From: Pseudevernia furfuracea
Taxonomy: Eukaryota; Ascomycota; Lecanoromycetes; Lecanorales; Parmeliaceae
DNA length: 64,000 nt
Assembly (NCBI GenBank): GCA_022315425.1
Contig: JAIUPT010000024.1
Location: 124,001-188,000, forward strand
Reading direction: 5' to 3'
Shown here: one piece after another, positions 43,206 through 54,381 of the stretch
How the letters are laid out: each line of letters starts with the position of its first letter
Numbering within the stretch: the first letter of the stretch is position 1
Position numbers and translations under genes: made by a program
Notes under the pieces: generated by a model
What the model was told of the DNA's origin: nothing
What the model saw: the letters and a program-made list of their open reading frames with translations, nothing else
Databases searched by the model: none

Positions 43206-45502
43206 TCATCTGACCGTAGTGAGTGCCAGGGCAATGGAATTGCCTTGAATGGCAGCCACTTGTGCAGGTTGGTGGGCTGCTAAGTGGTGCATCAGGCAGT
43301 CATGAGATTGTATACCCATCCAACCAGTCCATGTTGAAGACACCCAGCCATAGCAGTCTCGTCCGTGGGCATCTGCTAGCTCAAGGTCTGCGCCTTGTGT
43401 GAGAAGGATCATGATTATTGGAGCTCGCCGATTCTTAATTGCACTGCATAGTAGTCTTTCTCCTATCGCGCCCTGTCTGTTGATATAGCCTCTAGAAGTC
43501 AGGAGTAGTCAATAATGTGAGGGGGGTTGTCATCCTACTTTGCACCGTCTACTGCTGCACTATGACTGAGGAGTAGTTTGAGTACTTAGGTTCGAATTTG
43601 GAATTGTGCAAAGGGCGTGTTGCTGCGTCTGAGGTGTTCACGTTGGACGAAGATTCAATAAGAGCCCCGCGAAGTTGGTTTCCTGTCAATGTATGGACCA
43701 GTGTAAAGCCGTTCGTCTATTGTCACTAATAGCTTCCTCAATGATTGCTAAGCCTCGATCATTGCGCAAGGCGAACTTTAGCGGAGTGCGCCCGTCATCG
43801 GCCCCCGCGTCTTTACCTCGAAGGTCAGTAAGTGATTTGGAGAGGTATGATCCCATATATCGGACATTTTTTCTTTATAGGAAAACACCTCTCCAACGTA
43901 TTTTCTTCGTCCGCAAACACGATCCACGCTTCCGCTAATTCTCATACAATTGGGGGCTTCGCAGCGAAAACAAACCTCCGCGGAAGTATGGCGCCCGCCC
44001 ACTCTCAGGCGTCGTCATCTTCGAGGGCTGGCAATTGCCTGGAGATTCCTCTGTAAGCCTTATCTAAATTGCGGCCTCTTGTAGTGGTATCGATCATAGC
44101 GCGGAGCTTGGAAGCGGTCATGCTGGACTTGAGCCGTGTTTGAATGCGATAGATGTACAGGAACATACCTTCGCTCTACTACGTAGGTCGACTAGCAGTG
44201 TCCTTCCTCAACTCGATAGACTTGCTTGTGCAGCCGGTCCTCGACGACCTCCTTCGCATATACATGTTTACCATCTTCGCTACCCGCAGGTGCAATATCG
44301 CACTCGAGCAACAGATCAGAGGGGGAATCCTCGTGTTAAACAGCTTCGAGTGACATGATTTTGGATACCTGAGTCCTCACTACTTACAGACAATACGAGC
44401 CCCCATCCTGCTTTTAGCTTCTTCCAAGCCTTTCAAGAATCCCTTGCGAGCGGGCAAGTATGCACGATCTCTGAGGGTCATGTCCTCTGTGCTGCATTCA
44501 TCGAAGCCGCTACCACGAAAACCCAGTTGCGAACGTTCACATTGACCAGTCTGAACAAGCTGCCGTAGTCCCGATTCTGTGGCTTCAGTGCGTCTTTTTG
44601 TGGCATATACCTCCTTGGCTATTTCGAACGCCGCATTGTTTGATGCGACTAGCCATGCGGACCATGATTGAAGAATTTGTTGCGGTTGCCTTTGCCATCG
44701 GTCACTGAGAAAGCAAAAGAGGTACGCCACAAATCTCTCCTGGCCGAACATATCAGAGTCCTTGCAGCCAAGACTGTCTGCCCAAAATTGGGAGTTCTGT
44801 AGATCTAAAGGATTTTTGATGCATCGAATTAGTACGGGCCCCTCCAGTCTTCACATTCCGGGCGTCGGAAGATTCTGTCGCATGTAGTCGTAACGCTAGC
44901 AACTAAGGCTCTTTCATGGTCTTGCTAGTATATTTGGATGACACCTATCCATTGCGTGACCGAGTCTCGTATCGTATCAGTCGTAGAAGTCTCTTGAGTC
45001 AATCGCAGCCCTTAGTTCTATCCACTGATCCTCCCGACATCGATCAGCAATGCCTGTTAAAGATACAAAGTCCGTCAGTATAAGAGACCTGTATTGCCTT
45101 ACGAAGCACCGAAAGCCGCTCGGACACGTATCTAGAGTACGAATCGTACAGCAGCCCATTGAAGAGCCGCGTGCACAGGATCATGGTTGACAGCATTATT
45201 ACCCACTACTTTAAACTTGTCGATCCAGACTGCAATCCATCTCAACACATCTCGCAATACGACCGGCTCCCAAGCTTCCTTTCTTTCCATTTCATAAACG
45301 TCTTCTCTTTCCCTACAACGGTAAAGATCTCCAAGAGAGCCTCCCTTTTGTTCTCCCATGAGAAGTCAACCTGCTGCCGGTCATCTTCACTCAAACGCGT
45401 GACTGCTCGGTCTTAGAGGAACTCAGTTTGAAGAGAGATTGTGTTCGAACGACGTAAGGGCTTGATAGGTATCGCATCGGTGTCACCACTGGTACCGTCC
45501 AT
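43206..45502 (-). pseudogene. NACHT-ankyrin (NLR-like STAND) gene remnant
   Basis: Ordered fragments of a fungal STAND receptor, N to C on the minus strand. From ATG 45502: a TAA appears about 30 codons in, followed by RAVTRLSEDDRQQVDF and KREALLEIFTVVGKEK. In another frame at 45350-45130: VLRWIAVWIDKFKVVGNNAV and DPVHAALQWAAVRFVL, typical of the N-terminal STAND domain. At 44751-44380: AFEIAKEVYATKRRTEATES and SGFDECSTED, the Walker B region of a NACHT-type NTPase, then FLKGLEEAKSRMGARIV. Near 44170-44020: MFLYIYRIQTRLKSSMTASK. At 43830-43560 and 43412-43206: ankyrin-like DDGRTPLKFALRND, RTALHWSIH and LLTQGADLELADAHGRD. Frames change several times and stops interrupt each block, so it is inactive. 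Confidence 0.75.
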
Positions 45503-46876
45503 GATGTCCGCTGCTCAACTGTAGTATTTCTTCCCGAACGGAGCATCTAGGTATCCTCCAAGCACTGTAGTATCTATGGTTGTAAGGTCTTGGCGAGAAG
45601 CCGTCGAGGGGGAACCAGCGTCCCCTCTCACAAGACTCCTGTTGCTGTGAGGTGCCCCGGCATCAAGACCCTTCTATGACCTCGCGCAAAGCGTCGCTCG
45701 GTGCCTGGCAGGAACGACACTTGATATGGAGATAGGGTATGGAAGGAGCTTCGAGTGGGCAGAGGGATGCATATGGCGTGTAGAGTGTCTGAGACGGACC
45801 CCCGCCGACTTGCTAGATCTGGTTGTGGCTGCGCTGTAGTTACGGTAGACCATAACTGCCAATACGTGACTTGCTGTTTTAGCTGTCACCACTGTCAGCA
45901 ATCTCGCATCCTCGATATCCTACAGTCCAACGTTTCTTACTCATATCTTGCGATAATGGTAGCGTTGGAATGTTTCTAATCTCGCTAAGGCGCGCACCGT
46001 CTCATGCGGAGAGAATCCGTTGGACGCAATTGCCATGGCCCGTGCTCGCCGTGGTCTGCGTACGACGACGTTCATTCTGGGGGCGGTTTCAATGGCTTGA
46101 ATTGCTTCTCCGCGGACAAGTACGATGGTGCGAGAGAATTCACCGCGCAGGGGAACTGTTGAGGTCGCGAACGCCCAGAAAGAGACGGAGGCATGAGATA
46201 CCAGCTGGGGCGGAGAGGGCTGTCGTGGATTTCCCAACAAAGTAGACCAGCTGTCGAAACAGGTAGAGCGCGATAATCGAGCCATGGAGGCTCCTGCTAT
46301 GGACAGGAAGAGCCTCAGCCATTGGATACATTGGCAATAGGTTTCTGCGCGAGTCTCGAAGACGGGCATACTCTACACATTCGAGATATTGCAGGATAGA
46401 TCAAGACAGGGTAATACGACTACAAAATAGTTGGGAAACGCAACGATCCAACCAAGACTTTCTACCTATCGAGGCTTGCCACTCCTGCTCATTATCTCGG
46501 GCCTAGACTCATGCTGCTAGTAGTAGAAGCTGTCACCATGTGGCGATGCAAAGTCTTCTTCCCTACTACGGTCATCGCTATACTCCCGTCTCGGCCTCTG
46601 CAGGCAAAGCGTCATCTCCCACACAAGAGAGCCTCTGCTGCTCGATACTGGCCTCCTTTTTGGTCAAGCGCGAATAGGTATCTGAGGTCGCAAATCGCGA
46701 CAAGAGGGAATACCGCAACATGCGACAGAGCCCAAATAAGTACGCACCTCGACTTCTTAGTCGGAAACTCTAGAGCACTTGTACGAAGGCTTCCAGCACT
46801 GACAGCATCTTCAAATGGCCCATGCAGCCCTGGCACAGTTGCCTCGACTTCTGTCCCTCTGACCTGCCTTTACGCA
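45503..46876. other. Intergenic
   Basis: No supportable gene. A 142-codon minus frame (45941-46369) overlaps plus frames and has no motif; I treat it as unproven. The frame of the next gene is open from 46511, but the stretch to 46876 is not protein-like. Confidence 0.45.
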
Positions 46877-48985
46877 ATGCACACAAGCTGCAGCTCCACC
46901 TCAGTGCTCCTCCCACTACTCTACGTCCTCTTCGCGCAGACAGCCTCTCTCCCCGCTACCGTATCCTTTGGTAACGAGACTCTTCTAGCGCTGCCCATCG
47001 TCAACATCCCTGAAAATCCCCTTGCCACTGGTGTAACTCCGATTCCCGTCACCACTCGCACCATCGTCTTGGCTTTTACAGAAAAAGGCCAGCCGATCCC
47101 CGAAGATGAAGTCATAGACACATTGGCCAAGGCTGAACAAGCGATTCTGGACCTCGCCCGCGATTATCCAACCCAGCGAATTGCCAACGATCGATTCGAA
47201 TACCGCCTTCCGACTGGCAACATGCTGATCAGCATCAGGACGAATCTGGGGGAGATGATCACATGGATGGAACTGCGTCGGGTATTGCACGCACTATATG
47301 GGTATATGACAGCTGCATTTGGTACGAAGGAGACGCATTATCAGGCATTAGAATTTGAAATTGAAGCCGGCGGTCAAGAGAAGCCGAATGTAGGAATTGG
47401 GCTGGTGTGGTATTTTACTCCTACCGAGAGCGAAGTCCAGAAGAGGGTCACGCTTCCTCTTCCGATCTCTTTAATCAATGAAGGAACGCTTCAGCTTCCC
47501 AATCTCACCTTCCCACGGCATCCTAGTGAGACATTGCGACGGCAACCCAACGCAACCCTCACCTTGCCGGGAGCGAAGAATGTGCAGGGAGATGAAATTT
47601 TCCACATCCCGAAGACCTCCCTCAGTCTCAGCTTCTATTTTTTCGGGCCATCCATACCAGACCAGAACATCAAAGCCACACTTCAGGGAGCATTAGCAAA
47701 AATTCGCCCTTACCTAAATGGTCCGGATGAGATGGACCCTATAGAGGACGACAGTTTCCGATGGGTGCTCCCACTCAGCCGTGAAGCTGGTATACCGGTG
47801 GCGGTCACTGTCTTGACGTACCCTGACCACGAGATTACCTGGCGCCAGCTCTTCAATATAATCTTTGGCCTCTATGCCTTCACCACGACGTTCGGTACAA
47901 CCCTCGAGGCACCGCACTATCAGGTGCTCGGATTCAGGATCTTGGACCATTTTTCAAGGAAGCTAGGCGTGGGGACTCTATCGTATTTCACATCTGAGAC
48001 AGGCCAGCTAGCAAAGAGAGTGGAAACCATTGAAAACGGGATTCTCCCACATCGACCGAGCGCGCCCAACATCTTATCACGTATGGCGGCGGTCTCAAAC
48101 TCCATCGTATATCCAGTGGCTGACACCAACATTATTCTTACCTTCACGTTCCACGGCGACATTCCCATTCCACTCATGGAGATCAATGGTGCCCTCAGCG
48201 CTGCCCAACAGAAGATATCCCATGCGGTTATGCAAACTCCGGACATTGCAATTTCAGGAAAATTCGCAGACGTGTCCAGTGGTCTTGTGTCGACGAACAT
48301 TCTAGCATACAGTGGGAAAACTATAACATGGAAAGAACTCGACTCCGTCTTGAGGGGGATACTGCACTATTGTCAGGATGACCAAGACCACGACCACGAG
48401 CTGGTGTTCGATATTGACATCAAAGATGCACGCCGGGGGAGAGTAGGGTTTGGAACTTTACTGTACGTACAGCGGGACCCAATCAACGTGGAGAAACGAG
48501 CACTGAGTGCCAACGAAACGACACTCCAGCTACCCACCAAAACCATCATCCCACAGCCCAGCCTCACAGCCTTAGAAGTGCCCATTCCCTACCCTATACC
48601 CGGCACATCAATCACCCTAACGTTCGATACCTTCGGCTCTCCCATCCCCTCCATCTACGTTAACGCAGCGTTCACGTCCGCTCTTCGTAACATCCAGATC
48701 CATGTCATCCACCATCCTGACACACCCATACCAAACAACCGATGGGAACGCCGAGGCGCCGTTAGCAATGTCTGGATCACGGTTATCGCATACAATGGCA
48801 ATCGAATCTCGTGGCAGGAATTGAACTTGGTGTTGACTGCCGTGCTGCGCTTTATGACTGAGGCTGGGGAGCATCGTTGTCGTGGGTTGGAGTTCTACAT
48901 CGATAAGGTTGGGGAGGTGGCGACGGGGTTGGGCAGTGTGGCGTATTTCCCTGATAGAGACGTTTCGGTGGGAACCGGAGGGTAG
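46877..48985 (+). CDS. Secreted four-domain tandem protein with Lys-Arg processing sites (candidate polyprotein)
   Basis: Intronless, 702 aa from ATG 46877; the frame is open back to 46511, but only this ATG puts a signal peptide first (SVLLPLLYVLFAQTASLPA). The mature part is four diverged copies of one domain: about residues 24-190, 191-381, 382-541 and 542-702. Each has a TIVLAFTEKGQPIP-like strand (SLSFYFFGPSIP, IILTFTFHGDIPIP, ITLTFDTFGSPIP), a helix, the box ITWxEL (128-133, 320-325, 483-488, 644-649), and a final G-G-YF strand (GIGLVWYF, GVGTLSYF, GFGTLLYV, GLGSVAYF). The first three copies each end in KR (189-190, 380-381, 540-541), and every new copy opens with an NET/NEG..LQLP-like segment. 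Kex2 cleavage at KR would release four proteins. Biological role unknown; extracellular action is inferred. Confidence 0.85.
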   Translation: MHTSCSSTSVLLPLLYVLFAQTASLPATVSFGNETLLALPIVNIPENPLATGVTPIPVTTRTIVLAFTEKGQPIPEDEVIDTLAKAEQAILDLARDYPTQRIANDRFEYRLPTGNMLISIRTNLGEMITWMELRRVLHALYGYMTAAFGTKETHYQALEFEIEAGGQEKPNVGIGLVWYFTPTESEVQKRVTLPLPISLINEGTLQLPNLTFPRHPSETLRRQPNATLTLPGAKNVQGDEIFHIPKTSLSLSFYFFGPSIPDQNIKATLQGALAKIRPYLNGPDEMDPIEDDSFRWVLPLSREAGIPVAVTVLTYPDHEITWRQLFNIIFGLYAFTTTFGTTLEAPHYQVLGFRILDHFSRKLGVGTLSYFTSETGQLAKRVETIENGILPHRPSAPNILSRMAAVSNSIVYPVADTNIILTFTFHGDIPIPLMEINGALSAAQQKISHAVMQTPDIAISGKFADVSSGLVSTNILAYSGKTITWKELDSVLRGILHYCQDDQDHDHELVFDIDIKDARRGRVGFGTLLYVQRDPINVEKRALSANETTLQLPTKTIIPQPSLTALEVPIPYPIPGTSITLTFDTFGSPIPSIYVNAAFTSALRNIQIHVIHHPDTPIPNNRWERRGAVSNVWITVIAYNGNRISWQELNLVLTAVLRFMTEAGEHRCRGLEFYIDKVGEVATGLGSVAYFPDRDVSVGTGG

Positions 48986-49354
48986 GATAGAATAAGGCAA
49001 GACAAAACAGCAGCTCGATCAATCAATCCATCCGATAAACAAAGCGGACACGATACTAATACACACACATAGGTAGCTAGAAAACTTCAATTCTTACTCG
49101 CCAAGTCCCTCGTCGCGACCCGCGCAATATACAAGCCTGATGGTGTATAGCGTCTACGAGTCTTCTTTCTTCTACCTACCCCTATCAAACCCCACCCCTC
49201 TTCTTTCTCACTCACTCCCTACACTCACTCACTCACTCACTCACTACACTCACCCACTCACTCACCACACTCACCCACCCACTCACTCACTACTCAACAC
49301 ACACACACACCACACATACCCACCACAAATCGATCCCCCCCAAATCCCGCACTA
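48986..49354. other. Convergent spacer with CACT repeats
   Basis: Between two convergent genes. Contains CACTCACT runs with CTACACTCAC interruptions at about 49206-49300. No coding frame is supported. Confidence 0.6.
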
Positions 49355-49928
49355 TCACCCACAAATATCCACGTAAGCCTGCACCAAAGGGACCCGACCA
49401 CTGGCCGCGTCGCCCCCGGCCGGGATCCAACTCCCGCACAGGGCCATGCCGGGATCCCCCGGCTCGACGTCGACGCTCGGATAAAGCCCCGTGTCGAGCC
49501 GAGGCGTGCAGGCCGGATACGCGGAGCTGAGGTTGAAAAGGTAGGCGGGTTGGGGTTCGGAGCCCGTGTCGCCGGTGGCGAAAGAGCAGCCCGTCTAGGT
49601 GGGGGTGGGGGGGTTGGGGCCGACGACGTGCCTGGTGCCCCCGGGGGGTTAGGTTAGGTTTGAGGCGGAAATGAATGGATGGATGGATGGGAAAGGGGTT
49701 TGGGGATTAATGATAATAGGCTTACACGTAATACCAGCCGCCTGACGAGGTAGACTCGCTCGCGGTCGAGCCTGTGGCTGTGGCTGTGGCTGTGGCTGTG
49801 GCGTTTGATCGCGTCGTTACCTGCGCCGCTTTGTATTTCTGTCCTTTTTTGGGTGAGGCGACGACGACGACGGTGGTGGCGGTAAGGGCTAGCCAGAGCG
49901 AGAGCGAGAACATGCAAGGACGCACCAT
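49355..49928 (-). CDS. Small secreted four-cysteine protein
   Basis: Two exons, 49928-49728 and 49594-49355, joined in phase 0 (TAC|ACG) across a 133-nt intron, giving 146 aa. The signal peptide is MVRPCMFSLSLWLALTATTVVVVAS. The mature N-terminus is basic, followed by an Ala-Thr run (NATATATATATGS) that is probably O-glycosylated, then GGWYYTGCSFATGD. The C-terminal domain ends VPLVQAYVDICG and carries four cysteines (GCSF, PACTP, LCGSW, DICG), enough for two disulphides. The donor is GTGTAAG; using the GTAAGC two bases later would break the frame. Size, secretion and cysteine content match fungal effector-like proteins, but no family is recognised. It converges on the polyprotein gene with 369 bp between stop codons. 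Confidence 0.65.
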
Positions 49929-51365
49929 GATGGGAGTTTTTGAAAATCAGAGTCAACAATAATAATAATAATGTGTAGATGATGAAAAGAAAAAGGAAAA
50001 AGGAAAAAAGGGCGAAGAGAGACCCAAGGGGGAAACTTGTATGTTTATAATAAAAGGACGCTTTTCGCTTTTCGGTAGGTAGAGCAAAGTCATATGCTGA
50101 TGTACATACGAGATAACACGCACCACGAAATTACGGTCCTTTGATTGTGAGACTAATAATGTGGCATGGATTGGAGACCAACATGAAGCCATTTATTAAT
50201 ATTAAAGCGTGTTTTTCAGGATCCGAGGAGACCACTCAATAATCTCATACCGTATATACACCGTACGGCCGAAAGAGAACTGTACTTATCCTTGGTCATA
50301 CATAATGAAAGAAAGCCACCAATAATGACCGCCGGTTCCATGGGTACGTACCCTTGGCAAAACAAACAATTCAATTCAATTCAATCGGTGGGTACAGTAT
50401 ACTCCGCGCGCCGGAACTGCCAAGTAGGGATACTCTACTCCTGGCCTGGCCGCCCCTCCCCCCCCCCCTCCCCACATAGGACGGGCGACAGGCCGGAATA
50501 TATGAGCGATATATGAGCGATATATACATATGAGAGAGGGTGTGAACTTTTGAGAGGGAGGGAGGGAGGGAGGGAGGGAAACAGTAGTGTTCGGACAAAT
50601 GTGCAGAAAGAAGGAAAAGGAAAAAGGGAAAAGGGAAAGGAGAAAAAGGAAAAGGGAAGAAAAAAAATCACAACCAAAAGATTATGATTATTATTATTAT
50701 TATTATTATTGCTGCTGGTACGTACGCACATCTCGTTGGTATGTAGGTGGTAGTGTAGGAATGAATGGGGTACGGTACCGCGTTCGACTTTTTTTGATAA
50801 TCTCGGCGTTTTTGAACTGAGAAGCCTGACTACTAAGAGTTCAGCATATGGGAAACACTACTACCCAGTTACACGAAACGAAGAAGGCCTGGATGGTGAA
50901 AAGCTCTGTGTCGGGTTGAGATCATTTCCACAGAGAGAGAGAGAGGCCTAGGGCTACGGTTTTGTTGGAAGGCTTCTTCGAGAAGGACGGATGCATCTGC
51001 GTGGGATAAGAGCTTAAATATAGATAGATAGCTCGTGTTTTGTTGATTTGATTTGATTTGATTTGGTGACGATAGTTAGAGAATGGAAATGAAATGAATG
51101 AGTGTCTCGTCGGAGCCTGAAAGTTCAAAGAACGACAACGGTTCACTTCCTCTTTTGACTTTTTCTTGCGTCTGCAAACTTGCGCTTTCCGTGCACTTTG
51201 TCCCTTTTTCTTTTGCTTTTGGTCATAGCGTTCGCACTCGCTCGACGTTCCCCACTTTTGTTTTGCTTATGTGTATAACTTCCACCTACCATGTATGTAC
51301 ATAGGTGGCTCTTTTTTTTGGGAGAATCGCGCCTTGCGCTTCTTGCTTACCTACATCCCCGTACC
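49929..51365. other. Intergenic with simple repeats
   Basis: No gene supported. AAT/ATT runs at 49957-49971 and 50683-50709, GGGA units at 50556-50579, a CAATT run near 50369-50385, a TTTGATTTGA run at 51045-51065 and AGAG at 50932-50945. The plus frames here carry no motifs. It is the 5' region of the small secreted gene and the 3' region of the betaine lipid synthase gene. Confidence 0.5.
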
Positions 51366-54300
51366 TCACTCTTCGATCTTCTCAAGCGAATGCGTCCTCG
51401 AATGCACGGACAATGTAGGACTGGGCAGCATCATACCGTCGTAGTTTGCCGCGGTCGGATCGGGCAGTTTAGTGCAGATCCAAGCTGAAGCATACATGTT
51501 GACTCTGTGACCGGCCCCGTTCGTTAGCCGGTAAGCCCACTAGCTGTACCTCATGGGAAAACGGTCGGGTAGAGTAGGGTGCCTGCTTACCGGTCAATAC
51601 AAGTCCCCGGCATCCTGGCACCAACCCTTCGAGTCGCGAAACCGTTCTTTTCAAACACGGCGGTATACCAAGGTTTGAGGCCTGCAGAGCGCAAGAGAAC
51701 TTTACCGCCGGTTCTCAAGGCGCGGTGTAGTGCTTGGACTTGGGTGATGGCTTGGAAGTCTTGGGGGGAGAACCAGTCCATGCTGTCCATGACCTTGATT
51801 GTTCTGGTCAGAAGTGCTTGTGAACGCGATTAGTGTGATTCAAGGGTACACTTACTACGGCGTGACTCAAAGTACCAGGAGCAATTCGGCAAATGACTTC
51901 TTGGAGCTCGTCGGTGTGAATGCGTAGTCCGTCAAATGCACCGACTTGGGAGAGCTTGCGGTGCGCTCTGTTTGAAAGATATTGCGGGTGGCATCTACGA
52001 CGCGTCGGTAAGAAATAAATTGGGATGGAAAATAGCAGCCAATGGTTTATTATACCTCTGCGAGTATCTCCCTTGCAAACACAGGAGATAAAAGTAGTTG
52101 TCATCCCCAACGAGTGTGCTCCTGACAACAGGATCCAGCGTGTTGACGATGTACTCCCAGATAGCCTCGCCTCGCAGATCACTGTCGACTTGGTCCCGGT
52201 GGTCCTCAACAATCATCCTTCGCTGTGCGGGTGGAACCCCTGCAGCTTTCCAGGCAAACCATTCCGTGCTGACTACTGTCCAGTGTAGGGCTCGACTCAG
52301 GAGTACCCTTCGGATCCTAGGCCAGATCTCTTGCTGCTCATTTAGAGTTTTCGCGTTGCACATATTCTTGACATCATTGCTGAGTCCGAGGAGCCAGAAT
52401 AGCGAGCGGGTGAGCTTGATGGCATGCCTATTCTGTCATTTAGCGGGAATCCTACCTACGGCGTCGCAATGAGATACGGACCTAGAGCCGCCCGTCTCGT
52501 AAAGCCCACGGCTAGAGCTAAAGATGCTGGCGTGTTTGAGCCAGTATTGACACGCTTGCGAACTCATATGAGGGCTGAGCTTGGTGATCAAAGCTTCGCG
52601 AAACGCAGGGAACCTGCCTTCGCCGAACATCTTCCATACTTGGGCATAAGGAAGGCTTTGCAATGCTGCGATCTTCAGTTCGAGAAGATGATTCTGATTT
52701 GGGTTGAGATCGACTGCGTGTATGCGTCTTGGACCTGCTTGATAGAGATAGTCCAGTACATTATCTCCGGCAGAGGTTACGCAAAGAACGACATCATCGC
52801 TGCGGATGTTGAGGAGGCGATGATCGACTCGGGGATCTTCCCACGTGAAGGCGTAGATATATTCGTTGTTGAACTGGGTGTGCTTTTTGAGAGTGTCGTC
52901 GTAGTAGATGCGTCGTTGGTTGTTCTGGTAAAACATTGATGGCAATGGAAGGTTGGAGCTCAGATTGATGACTGCACATTGGTAGGCCTTGGACCTGAGT
53001 TCTGCTGGTATTGATTTCTCAACCGCTTGGAACATGTCGGCTCTATGGTTTTGGGGAGAAAGATAGGGTGATTCTGTGCACGAGGCATCTAGGCTTTCGA
53101 TGAAATCCTGCGCGTACCCTGGGCTCGTGCCCATGGAAGATGCAAGCCCGCGCTGTGTGCCTAGGAATACTTGGCAGGGTGTCAGTATTTCTATAATGAA
53201 TCTCACCTGTAGATGGGAGTCGGCGCACTGTAATAGGGTATTCCACCAAGGAGGTAATTCCTCTCATCGACCGTCTTGAGGGTACCGAACCGGTACTCGA
53301 GGTAGTCTCTCCGGGCTCCTTCCAGGCCAACTCGATCTACGTCGAACCACGCCCTCCAAAAGACTCGCTTTATCCAGGTCACATGTCTGTTGAACGAACC
53401 ACCAGTATAGGTGCGGCCGCTAATCTCAACAATACTTTGAACGTAGAAATCCACAACCCCTACGATTCCATCGGATGATAATAAAGCTGGAATCGAGTCC
53501 AAAACGCTGTAATAATCAGGTATCATGCTTAGACTGTATGACATTGTCACGAGGTCGGCGCCACTATTAACGCTGTTGTGGTCAGACCAGGAGGATCCCA
53601 GGGAGCTGACGGAAGCGTTGGTCGACTTGGCCATCTCGTAATTCTCCAAGCGAAAAGCGCGGGCATCCTGGCACACGATCTCGACATCCCATCCTAAGCG
53701 GTCGAACCGTTTTCGAGCTACTTCGAGAAGGGAGGGCGAAAGATCAACGAGATATACTTTTGCAAAGAACGTTGGTACATCGAGGTACGCTTGCATTGCC
53801 TCGATGTTGTATCCTGTACCACCTCCAATGTCGACCCAAATTGGTCTTTTTTTCATCCATGCTCCTTTGTCTTCTTTGTGCCTTAGCTGTGCAGCAACGA
53901 GCCCGAGCATATCTTCTCGACCCCGGAGAAGCCTCTTTCGAGTTGCGTCGTAGACATCGGCCTGTGACAGACTGTCTTAGCTTGCTTCACTGGTCTCGAC
54001 CGTTTCCATGATGAGAAAGGAAGCAGCATGCCGAGAGATTTAGTCACCAGGGTACTCTGCCCTCAGACTGGTTCAGGAGTGAGTTCAATTGAGGAAAAGG
54101 GTTGCTACCTGAGCCTTGTAAAAGCTCTCCAGGGCTGCTTGCTGGCCCGTAATCGCGCCATCTCCACTGTGCGGTTTGAGAAAGCTGGCGTAAAAGAATC
54201 TGGCGAATGTGGCCAGACCGCTGGGGACTTTTAATTGCTTGGAGGCAGAGATGAATGTAACCAAAATCCGGGCGGCAAGGGCAATGATGACCAGAGATGC

Positions 54301-54381
54301 AAGAAGAATGGATATTTGCTGGACGCTGGGGGTTAGACTATATGGTGCAATGGTTGCAGAAAAGAAAGTGGGCAGTGCCAT
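51366..54381 (-). CDS. BTA1: Betaine lipid synthase (DGTS synthesis), BtaB-like plus BtaA-like domains
   Basis: Makes the phosphorus-free lipid diacylglyceryl-trimethylhomoserine from diacylglycerol and S-adenosylmethionine. Seven exons are apparent; exon 1 is 54381-54109 and exon 2 is 53961-53207. The start of exon 3 near 53140-53160 is not resolved (phase does not close at the obvious acceptor). Order: a membrane helix (ISILLASLVIIALAARILV), then a methyltransferase domain with SAM motif VDIGGGTGYNIEAM and VYLVDLSPSLLEVARKRF, then the DUF3419/BtaA part with NNEYIYAFTWEDPRVDH, SAGDNVLDYLYQAGPRRIHA and VDLNPNQNHLLELKIAALQS, and DNYFYLLCLQGRY near the end, closing with SPTLSVHSRTHSLEKIEE. Fungal homologues respond to phosphate starvation. 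No obvious CACGTG lies in the few hundred bases upstream. Confidence 0.9.

Noticed and set aside
45941..46369. 142-codon minus-strand frame as a gene
   Set aside because: No domain, no signal peptide, no splice partners, overlapped by plus frames; its composition does not separate it from chance.
46511..46876. Use of ATG 46511 as the start of the tandem-domain gene
   Set aside because: It would bury the signal peptide behind 122 residues of non-protein-like sequence; ATG 46877 gives a standard secreted protein.
46877..48985. Reading the KR-bounded protein as a RiPP precursor of the ustiloxin/dikaritin type
   Set aside because: Those precursors have short, nearly identical cores between KR sites. 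Here the units are large diverged domains, and no UstYa-like or tyrosinase gene lies in the window.
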